A stretch of DNA of 64,000 nt from Nocardioides marmorisolisilvae (GTDB lineage: Bacteria; Actinomycetota; Actinomycetes; Propionibacteriales; Nocardioidaceae): positions 1,392,400 through 1,456,399 of the forward strand of contig NZ_RJSG01000002.1 of NCBI RefSeq assembly GCF_003725775.1, written 5' to 3'. The notes under the pieces were generated by a model. The model searched no databases, was not told the DNA's origin, and worked only from the letters and a program-made list of their open reading frames with translations. This document shows, piece after piece, positions 34,321 to 42,480 of this stretch. A program made the position numbers and the translations under genes. The first letter of the stretch is position 1. Every line of letters starts with the position of its first letter.

Positions 34321-35483
34321 CGGGACTCTCTCGGTAGGCCGAGCACACGCTCGGAAAGGATGTTGCGCTGAATCTCGTCGGACCCGCCGTAGATCGTGTC
34401 CGCTCGGGTGAACAGGAAGAGGCGCTGCCACTCGTCGAGGTCGTAGCCCGAACCTGCGGTGAGCCCGCCGGTGCCGAGGACGTCCATCGCGATCTCGCCC
34501 AGCGTGCGGTGCCAGGTGGCCCAGAGCAGCTTGGCGATGCTGGCCTGCTGGGGCGCCTGCTCCTCCGAGAGCGTGCGCAGCGCGTTGAGCCGGATCACCT
34601 CAAGCTCGGCGTCGGCGCGGGCGAGCCGGTCCTTGATGACCGGGTCGTCGATGGCGCCGTTCGCGCGCGCCAGCTCGACCAGGGACGCGAGCTCGCGCTG
34701 GAAGCCGACCTGCTGACCGAGGGTGGAGACCCCGCGCTCGAACCCGAGCAGGCCCATCGCGACGCCCCAGCCGTTGCCCGGCTCACCGACGACGAGGTCG
34801 GCGGCGGTGCGCGCACCGGTGAAGAACACCTCGTTGAACTCGGCCCCGGTGGTGAGCTGCTCGATTCCGCGGATCTCGACGCCGTCCTGCTCCAGCGGCA
34901 CCAGCAGGAAGCTGAGGCCGTGGTGCCGCTGCGAGCCGGGCTCGGTGCGGGCGATCACGAAGACCCAGTCGGCGAACTGGGCCAGGCTCGTCCAGACCTT
35001 CTGGCCGTCGATGACCCACTCGTCACCCTCGAGCCGGGCCTTGGTGGCCACGTTCGCCAGGTCGGAGCCGGCGTTCGGTTCGGAGTACCCCTGGCACCAC
35101 AGCTCGCTGACCTCGCGGATCCGCGGCAGGAAGCGCTCCTTCTGGGCGTCGGTGCCGAAGTGGATCAGGGTCGGCCCGAGCAGCTCCTCGCCGAGGTGGT
35201 TGACCCGGGACGGTGCGTTGGCGCGGGCGTACTCCTCGTGGAAGATCACCTGCTGCATCAGGGTCAGCCCGCGGCCGCCGTACTCGGTCGGCCAGCCGAT
35301 ACAGGTCCAGCCGTGCTTGGCCAGGTGCCGGTCCCACTCCAGGCGCTCGTCGTGCGCCTCCAGGTCCTTGCCCGGGCCGCCCAGCCCCTTCAGCGCGGCG
35401 AACTCGCCGACCAGGTTGTCCTCGAGCCAGCCCCGGACCTCGGCCCGGAAGGCCTTGTCCTCACTGCTGTCGCTCAGGTCCAC
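34317..35483 (-). CDS. fadE30: Acyl-CoA dehydrogenase FadE30
   Basis: A 388-residue acyl-CoA dehydrogenase starting at GTG 35483 (AGGAG upstream). It has the FAD-binding 'GYSEPNAGSDLANVATKA' and 'DGQKVWTSLAQFADW' and the C-terminal 'IYGGSDEIQRNILSERVLGLPRE'. By gene order (Rv3560c, divergent from fadD3) it is FadE30, acting on HIP-CoA. The open frame continues through the divergent fadD3 region but has no homology there. It is the first gene of the leftward KstR2-controlled operon. Confidence 0.92.
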   Translation of the reverse strand: MDLSDSSEDKAFRAEVRGWLEDNLVGEFAALKGLGGPGKDLEAHDERLEWDRHLAKHGWTCIGWPTEYGGRGLTLMQQVIFHEEYARANAPSRVNHLGEELLGPTLIHFGTDAQKERFLPRIREVSELWCQGYSEPNAGSDLANVATKARLEGDEWVIDGQKVWTSLAQFADWVFVIARTEPGSQRHHGLSFLLVPLEQDGVEIRGIEQLTTGAEFNEVFFTGARTAADLVVGEPGNGWGVAMGLLGFERGVSTLGQQVGFQRELASLVELARANGAIDDPVIKDRLARADAELEVIRLNALRTLSEEQAPQQASIAKLLWATWHRTLGEIAMDVLGTGGLTAGSGYDLDEWQRLFLFTRADTIYGGSDEIQRNILSERVLGLPRESR

Positions 35484-35536
35484 TGTTGCTCCTCTGCCGG
35501 GACACCAAAATCGGGCTCTGTCCGTGTAGAGTAGCC

Positions 35537-35556
35537 TACCAAGCACTTGCTTGGTA
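35537..35556. promoter_or_regulatory. kstR2 box: KstR2 operator between fadE30 and fadD3
   Basis: TACCAAGCA-CT-TGCTTGGTA is a perfect dyad with 9-bp arms and includes an exact AnCAAGnnCTTGnT (35538-35551). It ends 17 bp before the fadD3 GTG and 53 bp before the fadE30 GTG, controlling both. Confidence 0.94.
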
Positions 35557-35573
35557 TCGGAGAAGGAGGACGG

Positions 35574-37124
35574 GTGGCGCACACGCTGGGTCCGACCACG
35601 CTGCCGGCCGCGCTGCGAACGGCGGCCGAAGCGCACGGCTCCAAGGCTGCCGTCGTCGAGGGCGACCGGACCGTCGCCTTCAGCGAGCTCCTCGACCAGG
35701 TTCGCACCGCCGCTGCCGGGTACGTCGCCCTCGGGCTCGAGCCCGGGGACCGGGTCTGCATCTGGGCTCCGAACAGCACCGACTGGATCGTCGCCGGCCT
35801 GGCCGCGTCGTACGCCGGGGGCACGCTGGTCCCGATCAACAGCCGCTACACCGGGCACGAGGCGCACGACATCGCGCTGCGCACGGGCGCGAAGATCTTC
35901 GTGGTCGACAACGGTTTCCTCGACCGCGACCAGGTCAGCGAGCTGCGCGCCGTCGGCGAGCTGCCCGCGCTGCTGGCGCTGGTCGCGCTTCCCGGATCGT
36001 CGGCTGCCGACTCGGTGGTCGGGTTCTCCGACCTCGCGGAGCTCGGTGTGGAGTCGGTGGCGCTCGCTGACGCTCGCGCGGACGCGGTCTCCGCCGAGGA
36101 TGTGGCGGACATCCTGTTCACCTCCGGCACCACCGGCCGCTCGAAGGGCGCGATGAGTGCCCACCGCCAGACGATCGCCGTCTCGGCAGCGTGGGCCGAG
36201 ATCGGCGGGGTCAGCAGCGACGACCGGTACCTGGTGGTCAACCCGTTCTTCCACTCCTTCGGCTACAAGATCGGCATCGTCGTCGGGCTGCTGACCGGCG
36301 CGACGCTGTACCCGGTCGCGACCTTCGACGTCGACGGCGTGATGGACCTGATCGAACGCGAGCAGATCACGCTGCTTCCCGGTGCCCCGACGATCTTCAC
36401 CTCCCTGTTCGACGCGCCGGGCCGGGCTGCGCGCGACCTGTCGTCGCTGCGGCTGTCCATCACCGGCGCCGCGGTGGTCCCCGTCGTGCTGATCGAGAGG
36501 ATGCGCGCCGCCGCACCCGAGGGCCTCGGCATCGACAACGTCTACACCGCCTTCGGCATGACCGAGGCCGTCGTCGTGACGATGTGCCGCGAGGGCGACT
36601 CCGACGAGCTGGTGGCGACCACCTGCGGTCGCGCGATCCCGGGCGTGGAGACCCGGATCGGCGACGAGGGCGAGCTGCTGGTCCGCGGGGACATCGTGAT
36701 GCTCGGCTACCTCGACGACCCGGAGGCGACGGCCAACGCGATCGACGCCGACGGCTGGCTGCACACCGGGGACGTGGGCACGCTCGACGACGCCGGGAAC
36801 CTGCGGATCACCGACCGCCTCAAGGACATGTACATCTCCGGCGGGTTCAACGTGTACCCCGCTGAGATCGAGCAGGCGCTGGCCCGCCACGACGGCATCG
36901 CCGACGTCGCGGTGATCGGCGTGCCCGACGACCGGATGGGCGAGGTCGGCAAGGCCTACGTCGTACGCCGGCCCGACGCCGCGGTCACCGAGGAGGACGT
37001 GATCGCGTTCGCCCGGGAGCGGCTCGCGAACTACAAGGCGCCCCGGCAGGTGGAGTTCATCGACGTGCTCCCCCGCAACGCCGGCGGCAAGGTGCTGAAG
37101 AACGACCTGCGAGGAGCACGGTGA
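35574..37124 (+). CDS. fadD3: HIP-CoA ligase FadD3
   Basis: A 516-residue ANL ligase starting at GTG 35574 with GGAGG upstream. Motifs are 'FTSGTTGRSKGAMSAHRQT' (AMP-binding loop, about residue 180), 'NPFFHSFGYKIGI', 'YTAFGMTEAVVVTMC', 'GWLHTGDVG', 'GGFNVYPAEIEQALA' and the C-terminal 'RNAGGKVLKNDLR' lysine. Sequence and place (Rv3561) identify FadD3, which attaches CoA to HIP, the ring C/D acid left after ring A/B removal. Its product is the KstR2 inducer. It overlaps fadE31 by 4 bp. Confidence 0.93.
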   Translation: MAHTLGPTTLPAALRTAAEAHGSKAAVVEGDRTVAFSELLDQVRTAAAGYVALGLEPGDRVCIWAPNSTDWIVAGLAASYAGGTLVPINSRYTGHEAHDIALRTGAKIFVVDNGFLDRDQVSELRAVGELPALLALVALPGSSAADSVVGFSDLAELGVESVALADARADAVSAEDVADILFTSGTTGRSKGAMSAHRQTIAVSAAWAEIGGVSSDDRYLVVNPFFHSFGYKIGIVVGLLTGATLYPVATFDVDGVMDLIEREQITLLPGAPTIFTSLFDAPGRAARDLSSLRLSITGAAVVPVVLIERMRAAAPEGLGIDNVYTAFGMTEAVVVTMCREGDSDELVATTCGRAIPGVETRIGDEGELLVRGDIVMLGYLDDPEATANAIDADGWLHTGDVGTLDDAGNLRITDRLKDMYISGGFNVYPAEIEQALARHDGIADVAVIGVPDDRMGEVGKAYVVRRPDAAVTEEDVIAFARERLANYKAPRQVEFIDVLPRNAGGKVLKNDLRGAR

Positions 37125-38293
37125 ATCTCGATCTGACCCCGGAGGAGCTGGCGTTCCAGGCGGAGGTGCGGGCCTGGCTGGAGGCGAACGTCCCGGCCGA
37201 GCCGCTCCCCTCGATGGACACCGCCGAGGGCTGGGCCCTGCACCAGGAGTGGGAGGCCAAGCTCGCCGCCGAGCGGCTCTCCGTCGTGTCGTGGCCGCGC
37301 GAGGTCGGTGGCCGCGAGGCCTCGCTCGTCGAGTGGGTCATCTTCGAGGAGGAGTACTACCGCGCCGGCGCACCGGGCCGGGTCAGCCAGAACGGCATCT
37401 TCCTGCTCGCCCCGATCATCTTCGACCACGGCACCCCCGAGCAGCAGGCCCGGTTCCTGCCGTCGATGGCCACCGGGGAAAAGATCTGGGCGCAGGCGTG
37501 GTCCGAGCCCGAGGCTGGGTCGGACCTCGCCTCGCTGCGCTCGACCGCGGTGCGCGACGACGCCCGCGGCGGCTGGGTCCTCAACGGTCAGAAGACCTGG
37601 TCCTCGCGCGCGACCTTCGCCCACTGGGGCTTCGGTCTGTTCCGCAGCGACCCCACCAGCGAGAAGCACGCCGGCCTGACCTACTACCTGTTCCCGCTGG
37701 ACGCCGAGGGCATCACCGTGCGCCCGATCGCCCAGCTCGACGGCGAGGCGGGCTTCGCCGAGATCTTCTTCGACGACGTCTTCGTGCCGGACGCCGACGT
37801 GCTCGGTGCGGTCGGAGCCGGCTGGAACGTCGCGATGAGCACTGCCGGCAACGAGCGCGGCCTCTCGCTGCGCTCGCCGGGCCGCTTCTGCGCCGCGGCC
37901 GACCGTCTGCTCGAGTTGTGGAAGGACCGCGGAGCTGACGCTCCGCAGGTCCGGGACGCCGTGGTGGACGCGTGGATCGGCGCGCAGGCCTACCGCCTCT
38001 TCACCTGGGGCACCGTCACCCGGCTCGCCGACGGCGGCGAGATGGGCGCGGCCGGCTCGGTGAACAAGGTGTTCTGGAGCGAGCTGGACATCGCGATCCA
38101 CGAGGCCGGGCTCGACCTGCTCGGCGCCGACGCCGAGCTGCTCGACACTCCGTGGATGGACGGCTACGTCTTCTCCCTCTCCGGCCCGATCTACGCCGGG
38201 ACCAACGAGATCCAGCGCAACATCGTCGCCGAGCGGATCCTCGGCCTCCCGCGGGAGCCGAAGGGACCCGCTGGAAAGGAGACCGCGAAGTGA
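37121..38293 (+). CDS. fadE31: Acyl-CoA dehydrogenase FadE31
   Basis: A 390-residue acyl-CoA dehydrogenase starting at GTG 37121, coupled to fadD3 (GTGA). It shows 'LDLTPEELAFQAEVRAWLEANVP', 'AWSEPEAGSDLASLRSTAV', 'NGQKTWSSRATFAHWG' and 'IYAGTNEIQRNIVAERILGLPREPK'. It matches FadE31 (Rv3562) of the KstR2 regulon and has full length for the family. It probably dehydrogenates a HIP-derived CoA ester, possibly together with the small FadE32/FadE33 proteins that follow. Confidence 0.9.
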   Translation: MNLDLTPEELAFQAEVRAWLEANVPAEPLPSMDTAEGWALHQEWEAKLAAERLSVVSWPREVGGREASLVEWVIFEEEYYRAGAPGRVSQNGIFLLAPIIFDHGTPEQQARFLPSMATGEKIWAQAWSEPEAGSDLASLRSTAVRDDARGGWVLNGQKTWSSRATFAHWGFGLFRSDPTSEKHAGLTYYLFPLDAEGITVRPIAQLDGEAGFAEIFFDDVFVPDADVLGAVGAGWNVAMSTAGNERGLSLRSPGRFCAAADRLLELWKDRGADAPQVRDAVVDAWIGAQAYRLFTWGTVTRLADGGEMGAAGSVNKVFWSELDIAIHEAGLDLLGADAELLDTPWMDGYVFSLSGPIYAGTNEIQRNIVAERILGLPREPKGPAGKETAK

Positions 38294-39159
38294 AGTTCGA
38301 GCTGACCGAGGACCAGGTCGCCTTCGGCGAGGCGATCACGGACCTGATGCGCGCCTCCGACTCCGTCGCCGTTGCGCGGGCGTGGGCGTCCGGTGACACC
38401 GCACCGGGCGTCGCGCTGTGGAAGCGCCTGGCTGACCTGGGCCTGACCGCGCTGGTCGTTCCCGAGGACGAGGGCGGACTGGGCGGCACCCTGGTCGACC
38501 TCGTCGTCGCCTTCGAGGTGCTCGGCCGCGAGCTCGCCGTCGGACCGTGGATCGAGTCCGCGGCCCTGGCACCGCAGCTCGAGGGTGAGATGGTCACCGC
38601 TGCCGCCGCTCCGCTGGCCCCGTACGCCGCGGACGCACAGGTCGCGCGGCTGCTGTCCGGGGTCGCTGGTGCCTCGCACCCGTCGATCGACACGACCCGT
38701 TCGCTCACCGAGGTGACCGGCGCGGACGCGTTCGATGTCGCTGCGCTCGATCGCGCCGTCCTTGCCTGCGCTGCGCAGCTCGTCGGCGCCGGCGAGCGGG
38801 TGCTCGCCGACTCGGTCACCTACGTGAAGCAGCGCAAGCAGTTCGGGCGCGAGATCGGTTCGTACCAGGCGATCAAGCACCAGCTGGCCGACGTACGGAT
38901 CGCGCTGGACTTCGCCCGCCCGCTGGTCCTGGGCGCCGCGCTCGGCGAGATCCCGGTCTCGGCCGCGAAGGTCTACGCCTCCGACGCCGCCTACCTGGCC
39001 GCCCGGACCGGCCTGCAGGTGCACGGCGCGATCGGCTACACCGCCGAGTTCGACCTGTCGCTCTGGCTCAACCGGATCCGCGCGCTGGTGACGGCCTGGG
39101 GCACGCCGGCGTACCACCGCGGACGCGTGCTCGAGACGCTGACCGGAGTGGCGGGCTGA
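38290..39159 (+). CDS. fadE32: Short acyl-CoA dehydrogenase subunit FadE32
   Basis: A 289-residue acyl-CoA dehydrogenase-like protein starting at GTG 38290, 4 bp inside fadE31. The N-terminal helical domain (LTEDQVAFGEAITDLMR...LGLTALVVPEDEGGLGGTLVDL) and the C-terminal domain (SVTYVKQRKQFGREIGSYQAIKHQLADV, 'QVHGAIGYTAEFDLSLWLNRI') are present. The central beta-domain is reduced to a few dozen residues, so it is about 100 residues shorter than standard enzymes. This shape fits the Rv3563 half of a heteromeric dehydrogenase with FadE33. Confidence 0.88.
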   Translation: MKFELTEDQVAFGEAITDLMRASDSVAVARAWASGDTAPGVALWKRLADLGLTALVVPEDEGGLGGTLVDLVVAFEVLGRELAVGPWIESAALAPQLEGEMVTAAAAPLAPYAADAQVARLLSGVAGASHPSIDTTRSLTEVTGADAFDVAALDRAVLACAAQLVGAGERVLADSVTYVKQRKQFGREIGSYQAIKHQLADVRIALDFARPLVLGAALGEIPVSAAKVYASDAAYLAARTGLQVHGAIGYTAEFDLSLWLNRIRALVTAWGTPAYHRGRVLETLTGVAG

Positions 39160-40070
39160 TGCACTTCGCACGCACCGAGGAGCAGGACGAGCTCGCCGCG
39201 ACCGTCCGGGCGCTGCTGACCAAGCGGTCCGACAGCGCGGCGGTGCGCGCCGCGATCGCGACGGACGCCGGGTACGACGAAGCGCTGTGGTCCGCGCTCT
39301 GCGAGCAGGTCGGCGTCGCGGCGCTGGCCGTGCCCGAGGAGTACGACGGCTTCGGGGCCTCGCTGGTCGAGACCGCGGTCGTCCTCGAGGTGCTCGGCGA
39401 GTTCCTCACCCCGGCACCGCTGCTGGCCAGCGCACTGCTCGCGGCCCAGACGCTGCTGCACGGTACCGACGACGAGAAGTCCGACCTGCTCCCCCGGCTG
39501 GCCGCCGGCGAGGTGCTGCCGTTCACGCTGGGCGACCTGGTGCTCGAGCCCTCCGACCGCACGGACGCCATGGACCAGACGCTGCGGATCGGCGCTGCCG
39601 AGCAGCCCGCAGCGACGCCCGCTGACGTGCGCGCGATCGCGGTCGCACTGGTCACTGCGCTTCAGGTCGGCGGGATGCAGCGGGCCCTGGACATGACGGT
39701 CGGCTACACCCAGGAGCGCGTCCAGTTCGGCCGCCAGATCGGTTCCTTCCAAGCGCTCAAGCACCGGATGGCCGACATGCTGGTCAAGGTCGAGGCCTCG
39801 CGCTCGGCGAGCTGGGGCGCGACCGCCGCGGCGGCTGCGTACCTCGCCTCACCCGGTCCCGAGACCCTCGCCACCGTGGAGCGCCGGTCCGCGGCCGCAG
39901 GCTCCTACTGCTCGGATGCTTTCGACCTCGTCGCCGCCGAGATGGTGCAGCTGCACGGCGGTATCGCGATCACCTGGGAGCACGACGCGCACCTCGTGTT
40001 CAAACGGGCGCACGCGCTGTCCCAGCTCAACGGCCCGGCTCACCGGCTCCGGGCCGCACTCCTGGGTTAG
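39159..40070 (+). CDS. fadE33: Short acyl-CoA dehydrogenase subunit FadE33
   Basis: A 303-residue protein with the ATG overlapping the fadE32 stop by one base. The N-terminal domain (FARTEEQDELAATVRALLTKR...VGVAALAVPEEYDGFGASLVETAVVLEVLGEF) and C-terminal domain (GYTQERVQFGRQIGSFQALKHRMADMLV, 'MVQLHGGIAITWEHDAHLVFKRAHA') are clear, while the beta-domain is nearly absent. It matches FadE33 (Rv3564). With FadE32 it should form a heterotetramer of the IpdE type used in ring C/D degradation. It is the last gene of the fadD3 operon and its stop is overlapped by a convergent gene. Confidence 0.88.
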   Translation: MHFARTEEQDELAATVRALLTKRSDSAAVRAAIATDAGYDEALWSALCEQVGVAALAVPEEYDGFGASLVETAVVLEVLGEFLTPAPLLASALLAAQTLLHGTDDEKSDLLPRLAAGEVLPFTLGDLVLEPSDRTDAMDQTLRIGAAEQPAATPADVRAIAVALVTALQVGGMQRALDMTVGYTQERVQFGRQIGSFQALKHRMADMLVKVEASRSASWGATAAAAAYLASPGPETLATVERRSAAAGSYCSDAFDLVAAEMVQLHGGIAITWEHDAHLVFKRAHALSQLNGPAHRLRAALLG

Positions 40071-40291
40071 ACGGCCACGCGGGCCGGCTTCAGCCCCGCG
40101 ACGATCTCCTCCCGGGCGAAGCGGCGCACGAGCACCGCGATGAAGTCCTGGATCTTCGCCGACGGCTCGATGTCCTGACGCCAGCGGTCGATGATCGACT
40201 GGACCTGCTCCCTGCTGTGCGTCGTGGAGAACTCCTTGCTGAGGTCCTCCACGATGGTGCTGATCTGCTGCTCGATTCCTGGTGCGTCCAC
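40067..40291 (-). CDS. Small three-helix-bundle protein (DUF3562-like)
   Basis: A 74-residue protein: 'IEQQISTIVEDLSKEFSTTHSREQVQSIIDRWRQDI' followed by 'QDFIAVLVRRFAREEIVAGL'. This pattern is that of small helical proteins annotated as three-helix bundle domains. The GTG at 40291 has AGGAG 6 nt upstream and fits the conserved start; the frame continues upstream as noncoding or shadow sequence. The stop lies within the end of fadE33. Function unknown. Confidence 0.65.
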   Translation of the reverse strand: MDAPGIEQQISTIVEDLSKEFSTTHSREQVQSIIDRWRQDIEPSAKIQDFIAVLVRRFAREEIVAGLKPARVAV

Positions 40292-40413
40292 GGGCTGCTC
40301 CTGGGAGAGAGAGTGCCACTCGGGGGTAGGCACACGTGCATTCTGACCACCACTCGGTGAACAACAGGTGAACGAGCCCGGCGAGTCTTCCACAGGCCGG
40401 TCCGGGCGTCTGG

Positions 40414-40653
40414 TCAGGCGGCGTGCTTCCGGGGCCGGCCACGCGGGGGCTTGCGGTCCACAGCGATGCCGTTGAGGAAGATCTGGCCGCCCCAGACGCC
40501 GTGCGGCTCGTGGCGCTCGAGCGCGCCCGCGAGGCAGAGGTCCTTCACCGGGCAGCCAGCGCACATGTCGCGGGCGACGGCGAGCTGGGCCTGGGCGTCA
40601 GCGAAGAACAGATCAGCGTGGGTCTGGCAGGGCAGATCGGGCATTGCGGGCAT
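40414..40653 (-). CDS. whiB7: WhiB7-like Fe-S transcription factor
   Basis: A 79-residue WhiB protein with four Fe-S cysteines (Cys9, Cys31, Cys34, Cys40; CAGCPVKDLC), the turn 'GVWGGQ', and the C-terminal AT-hook RGRPRK that marks WhiB7. WhiB7 binds sigma-A and activates intrinsic antibiotic-resistance genes. Two starts are possible: ATG 40653, or ATG 40644, which is better spaced from the GGAGAGG at 40654-40660. The upstream gap is under 100 bp, so the long regulatory leader known from mycobacterial whiB7 is absent or much shortened. Confidence 0.87.
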   Translation of the reverse strand: MPAMPDLPCQTHADLFFADAQAQLAVARDMCAGCPVKDLCLAGALERHEPHGVWGGQIFLNGIAVDRKPPRGRPRKHAA

Positions 40654-40714
40654 CCTCTCCAGGTGACGCCCTCACTCTCGCTATCTGAGGTAGGGCGCCA
40701 CATCGGGAAGATGC

Positions 40715-40742
40715 CTTAGATGAACCCTGAGGTGCCGAAAAA
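40715..40742 (-). promoter_or_regulatory. Candidate AT-rich whiB7 promoter element
   Basis: On the minus strand ATTTTTC near 40733-40740 stands out from the GC-rich surroundings, with a CTAAGG-like -10 about 25 nt downstream. WhiB7 acts at promoters with a short A/T run next to the -35, so this may be an autoregulated promoter. The evidence is weak. Confidence 0.3.
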
Positions 40743-40750
40743 TCTGCCGG

Positions 40751-41347
40751 TCAGCGGCTGCTGCGCGCGGTCCGTCCGCGGACAACCCCGACGAACTGCT
40801 GGCAGTCCTCGTCGTCCCGGCTGACCAGCCACGCCAGCCCGATCGGGGACTCCTCGGCATCGGTCACCGGGCGGTACTCCACGTCCTTGCGGTGGTGCAG
40901 CCGGGCCAGCGACATCGGCACCAGCACGTATCCGGAGCCGGCCGCCGCCGTCTCGATCGCCATCGGCAGGTCCAGGTCCGTGAACTCCTGGAGGATGTCC
41001 AGCTCATCGGCCAGGTCGGCCAGGGTCAGCTCGTCGTACGCCGTGGCCGGGTGATCCTTGGCGACCACCGCGACCGGGACCTCCCGGTAGAGCGCGACCA
41101 GGTGCAGGCCGTCGCGGTCGATCTCGCCGCGGACCAGGCACATGTCCAGCGCGCCCTCGCGCAGCAGCCGCGCCTGGTCGACCACCGCCACCGGCACCAG
41201 CTCCAGGCGCCGCCAGCGCCGCGACGCCCGCTCGTGCTCGGTCCACGAGCGGTCCCACTTGTCGGGGGTCACCCCGGGGACGAACCCGACGCGGAACGGT
41301 GTGAGATCTTGCACTCGCGCAGGGTATCCGCCTGTCAGATGCGTCAT
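40751..41347 (-). CDS. LysR-type substrate-binding domain without HTH
   Basis: A 198-residue protein corresponding only to the LysR effector-binding domain: 'FRVGFVPGVTPDKWDRSW', 'ARLLREGALDMCLVRG', 'VALYREVPVAVVAKDHPAT' and 'AAGSGYVLVPMSLARLHH'. No helix-turn-helix precedes it. A GTG at 41314 (VQDLTPFRVGF) is an alternative start and would free the palindrome at 41347-41358 for regulation. Stand-alone LysR effector domains are common in actinobacteria; they may sense a metabolite or modulate another regulator. It is divergent from mcl. Confidence 0.78.
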   Translation of the reverse strand: MTHLTGGYPARVQDLTPFRVGFVPGVTPDKWDRSWTEHERASRRWRRLELVPVAVVDQARLLREGALDMCLVRGEIDRDGLHLVALYREVPVAVVAKDHPATAYDELTLADLADELDILQEFTDLDLPMAIETAAAGSGYVLVPMSLARLHHRKDVEYRPVTDAEESPIGLAWLVSRDDEDCQQFVGVVRGRTARSSR

Positions 41348-41358
41348 ACCGGCCGGTA
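41347..41358. promoter_or_regulatory. 12-bp perfect palindrome between LysR-like gene and mcl
   Basis: TACCGGCCGGTA lies 24 bp before the mcl ATG, in the divergent intergenic region. It is a plausible operator for a dimeric regulator. Which regulator is unknown, since the adjacent LysR-like protein lacks a DNA-binding domain. Confidence 0.45.
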
Positions 41359-41382
41359 AGTCCCGGTGATAACTTCCGGCAC

Positions 41383-42477
41383 ATGCGTTCCGCCAAGGAT
41401 TTCTTCGCGCCCCTCGCCGTCGGAGCCCCTGCTCCCCTCCGGGAGATCCCAGCCCGACCGAGCCGCGCGATCCACTTCTTCGACCCCGGCAACGAGAAGA
41501 TGGCCGCCAAGGTCCCGGACATGGTCGGCACCGTCGACGTGCTGCTCGGCAACCTCGAGGACGCCGTCAAGGCGGAGAACAAGGAGATCGCCCGCGAGGG
41601 CCTGGTCAAGATCGGTCAGTCGGTCGCCAATCTTGGAAGCACCAGCGGACCCACCCAGTTCTGGACCCGGATCAACTCCCTCGACTCCCCCTGGGTGCTC
41701 GACGACCTGACCACGCTGGTGCCGGCGATCGGCGAGAAGCTCGACGTGATCATGGTCCCCAAGGTCCAGGGCGCCGAGGACATCCACTACATCGACCGGA
41801 TCCTGGCCCAGCTCGAGGCGAAGGCCGGCATCACCAAGCCCCTCCAGGTGCACGCGATCCTGGAGACCGCGCGCGGCGTCGCGAACATCGAGGAGATCTG
41901 CGCCGCCTCCCCGCGCATGCAGGGCCTCTCCCTCGGCCCGGCCGACCTCGCCGCCGACCGCCGGATGAAGACCACCCGCGTCGGCGGCGGTCACCCCGGC
42001 TACCTGGTGCGCCAGGACCCGCCGCGCAACGAGCTCGACGTCCCGGTCTACGACGCCGATCGCACCACGTACCAGCAGGACCTGTGGCACTACACGATCG
42101 CCCGGATGGTCGACGCCTGCGCGATGCACGGCATCTACCCGTACTACGGCCCGTTCGGCGACATCAAGGACGAGGTCGCCTGCGAGGACCAGTTCCGCAA
42201 CGCCTTCCTGCTCGGCTGCGTCGGCGCCTGGTCGCTGCACCCGGTCCAGATCAAGATCGCCAACCGGGTCTTCTCCCCCTCGGTCGAGGACGTGAAGCAC
42301 GCCCGCCGCGTCATCGCCGCCATGGGCGACGGCACCGGCGCGGTGATGCTCGACGGCAAGATGGAGGACGACGCCTCGGTCAAGCAGTGCAAGGTCATGG
42401 TCGCCCTGGCCGAGCAGCTCGCCGCGATCGACCCCGACCTGAAGGCTTCCTACGACGCGATCACGCTGGAGGCCTGA
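41383..42477 (+). CDS. mcl: Malyl-CoA/beta-methylmalyl-CoA lyase
   Basis: A 364-residue HpcH/HpaI (CitE-like) lyase. The start 'FFAPLAVGAPAPLREIPARPSRAIHFFDP', 'LLGNLEDAVKAENKEIAREG', 'IMVPKVQGAEDIHYIDRIL', 'HAILETARGVANIEEICAASPRMQGLSLGPADLAADR' and 'YGPFGDIKDEVACEDQFRNAFLLGCVGAWSLHPVQI' closely resemble the Chloroflexus-type malyl-CoA/beta-methylmalyl-CoA/citramalyl-CoA lyase. It reversibly splits or joins glyoxylate with acetyl- or propionyl-CoA. It has its own promoter region and a second CitE-like gene 3 bp downstream. A role in using propionyl-CoA from steroids is inference. Confidence 0.85.
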   Translation: MRSAKDFFAPLAVGAPAPLREIPARPSRAIHFFDPGNEKMAAKVPDMVGTVDVLLGNLEDAVKAENKEIAREGLVKIGQSVANLGSTSGPTQFWTRINSLDSPWVLDDLTTLVPAIGEKLDVIMVPKVQGAEDIHYIDRILAQLEAKAGITKPLQVHAILETARGVANIEEICAASPRMQGLSLGPADLAADRRMKTTRVGGGHPGYLVRQDPPRNELDVPVYDADRTTYQQDLWHYTIARMVDACAMHGIYPYYGPFGDIKDEVACEDQFRNAFLLGCVGAWSLHPVQIKIANRVFSPSVEDVKHARRVIAAMGDGTGAVMLDGKMEDDASVKQCKVMVALAEQLAAIDPDLKASYDAITLEA

Positions 42478-42480
42478 GAG

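Noticed and set aside
34317-36890. Apparent 857-residue FadE30 fusion
   Set aside because: The added N-terminal 470 residues are antisense to fadD3 and cross the KstR2 operator; FadE30 homology begins at GTG 35483. This contrasts with the frame at 62578-64000, where both parts match real dehydrogenases.
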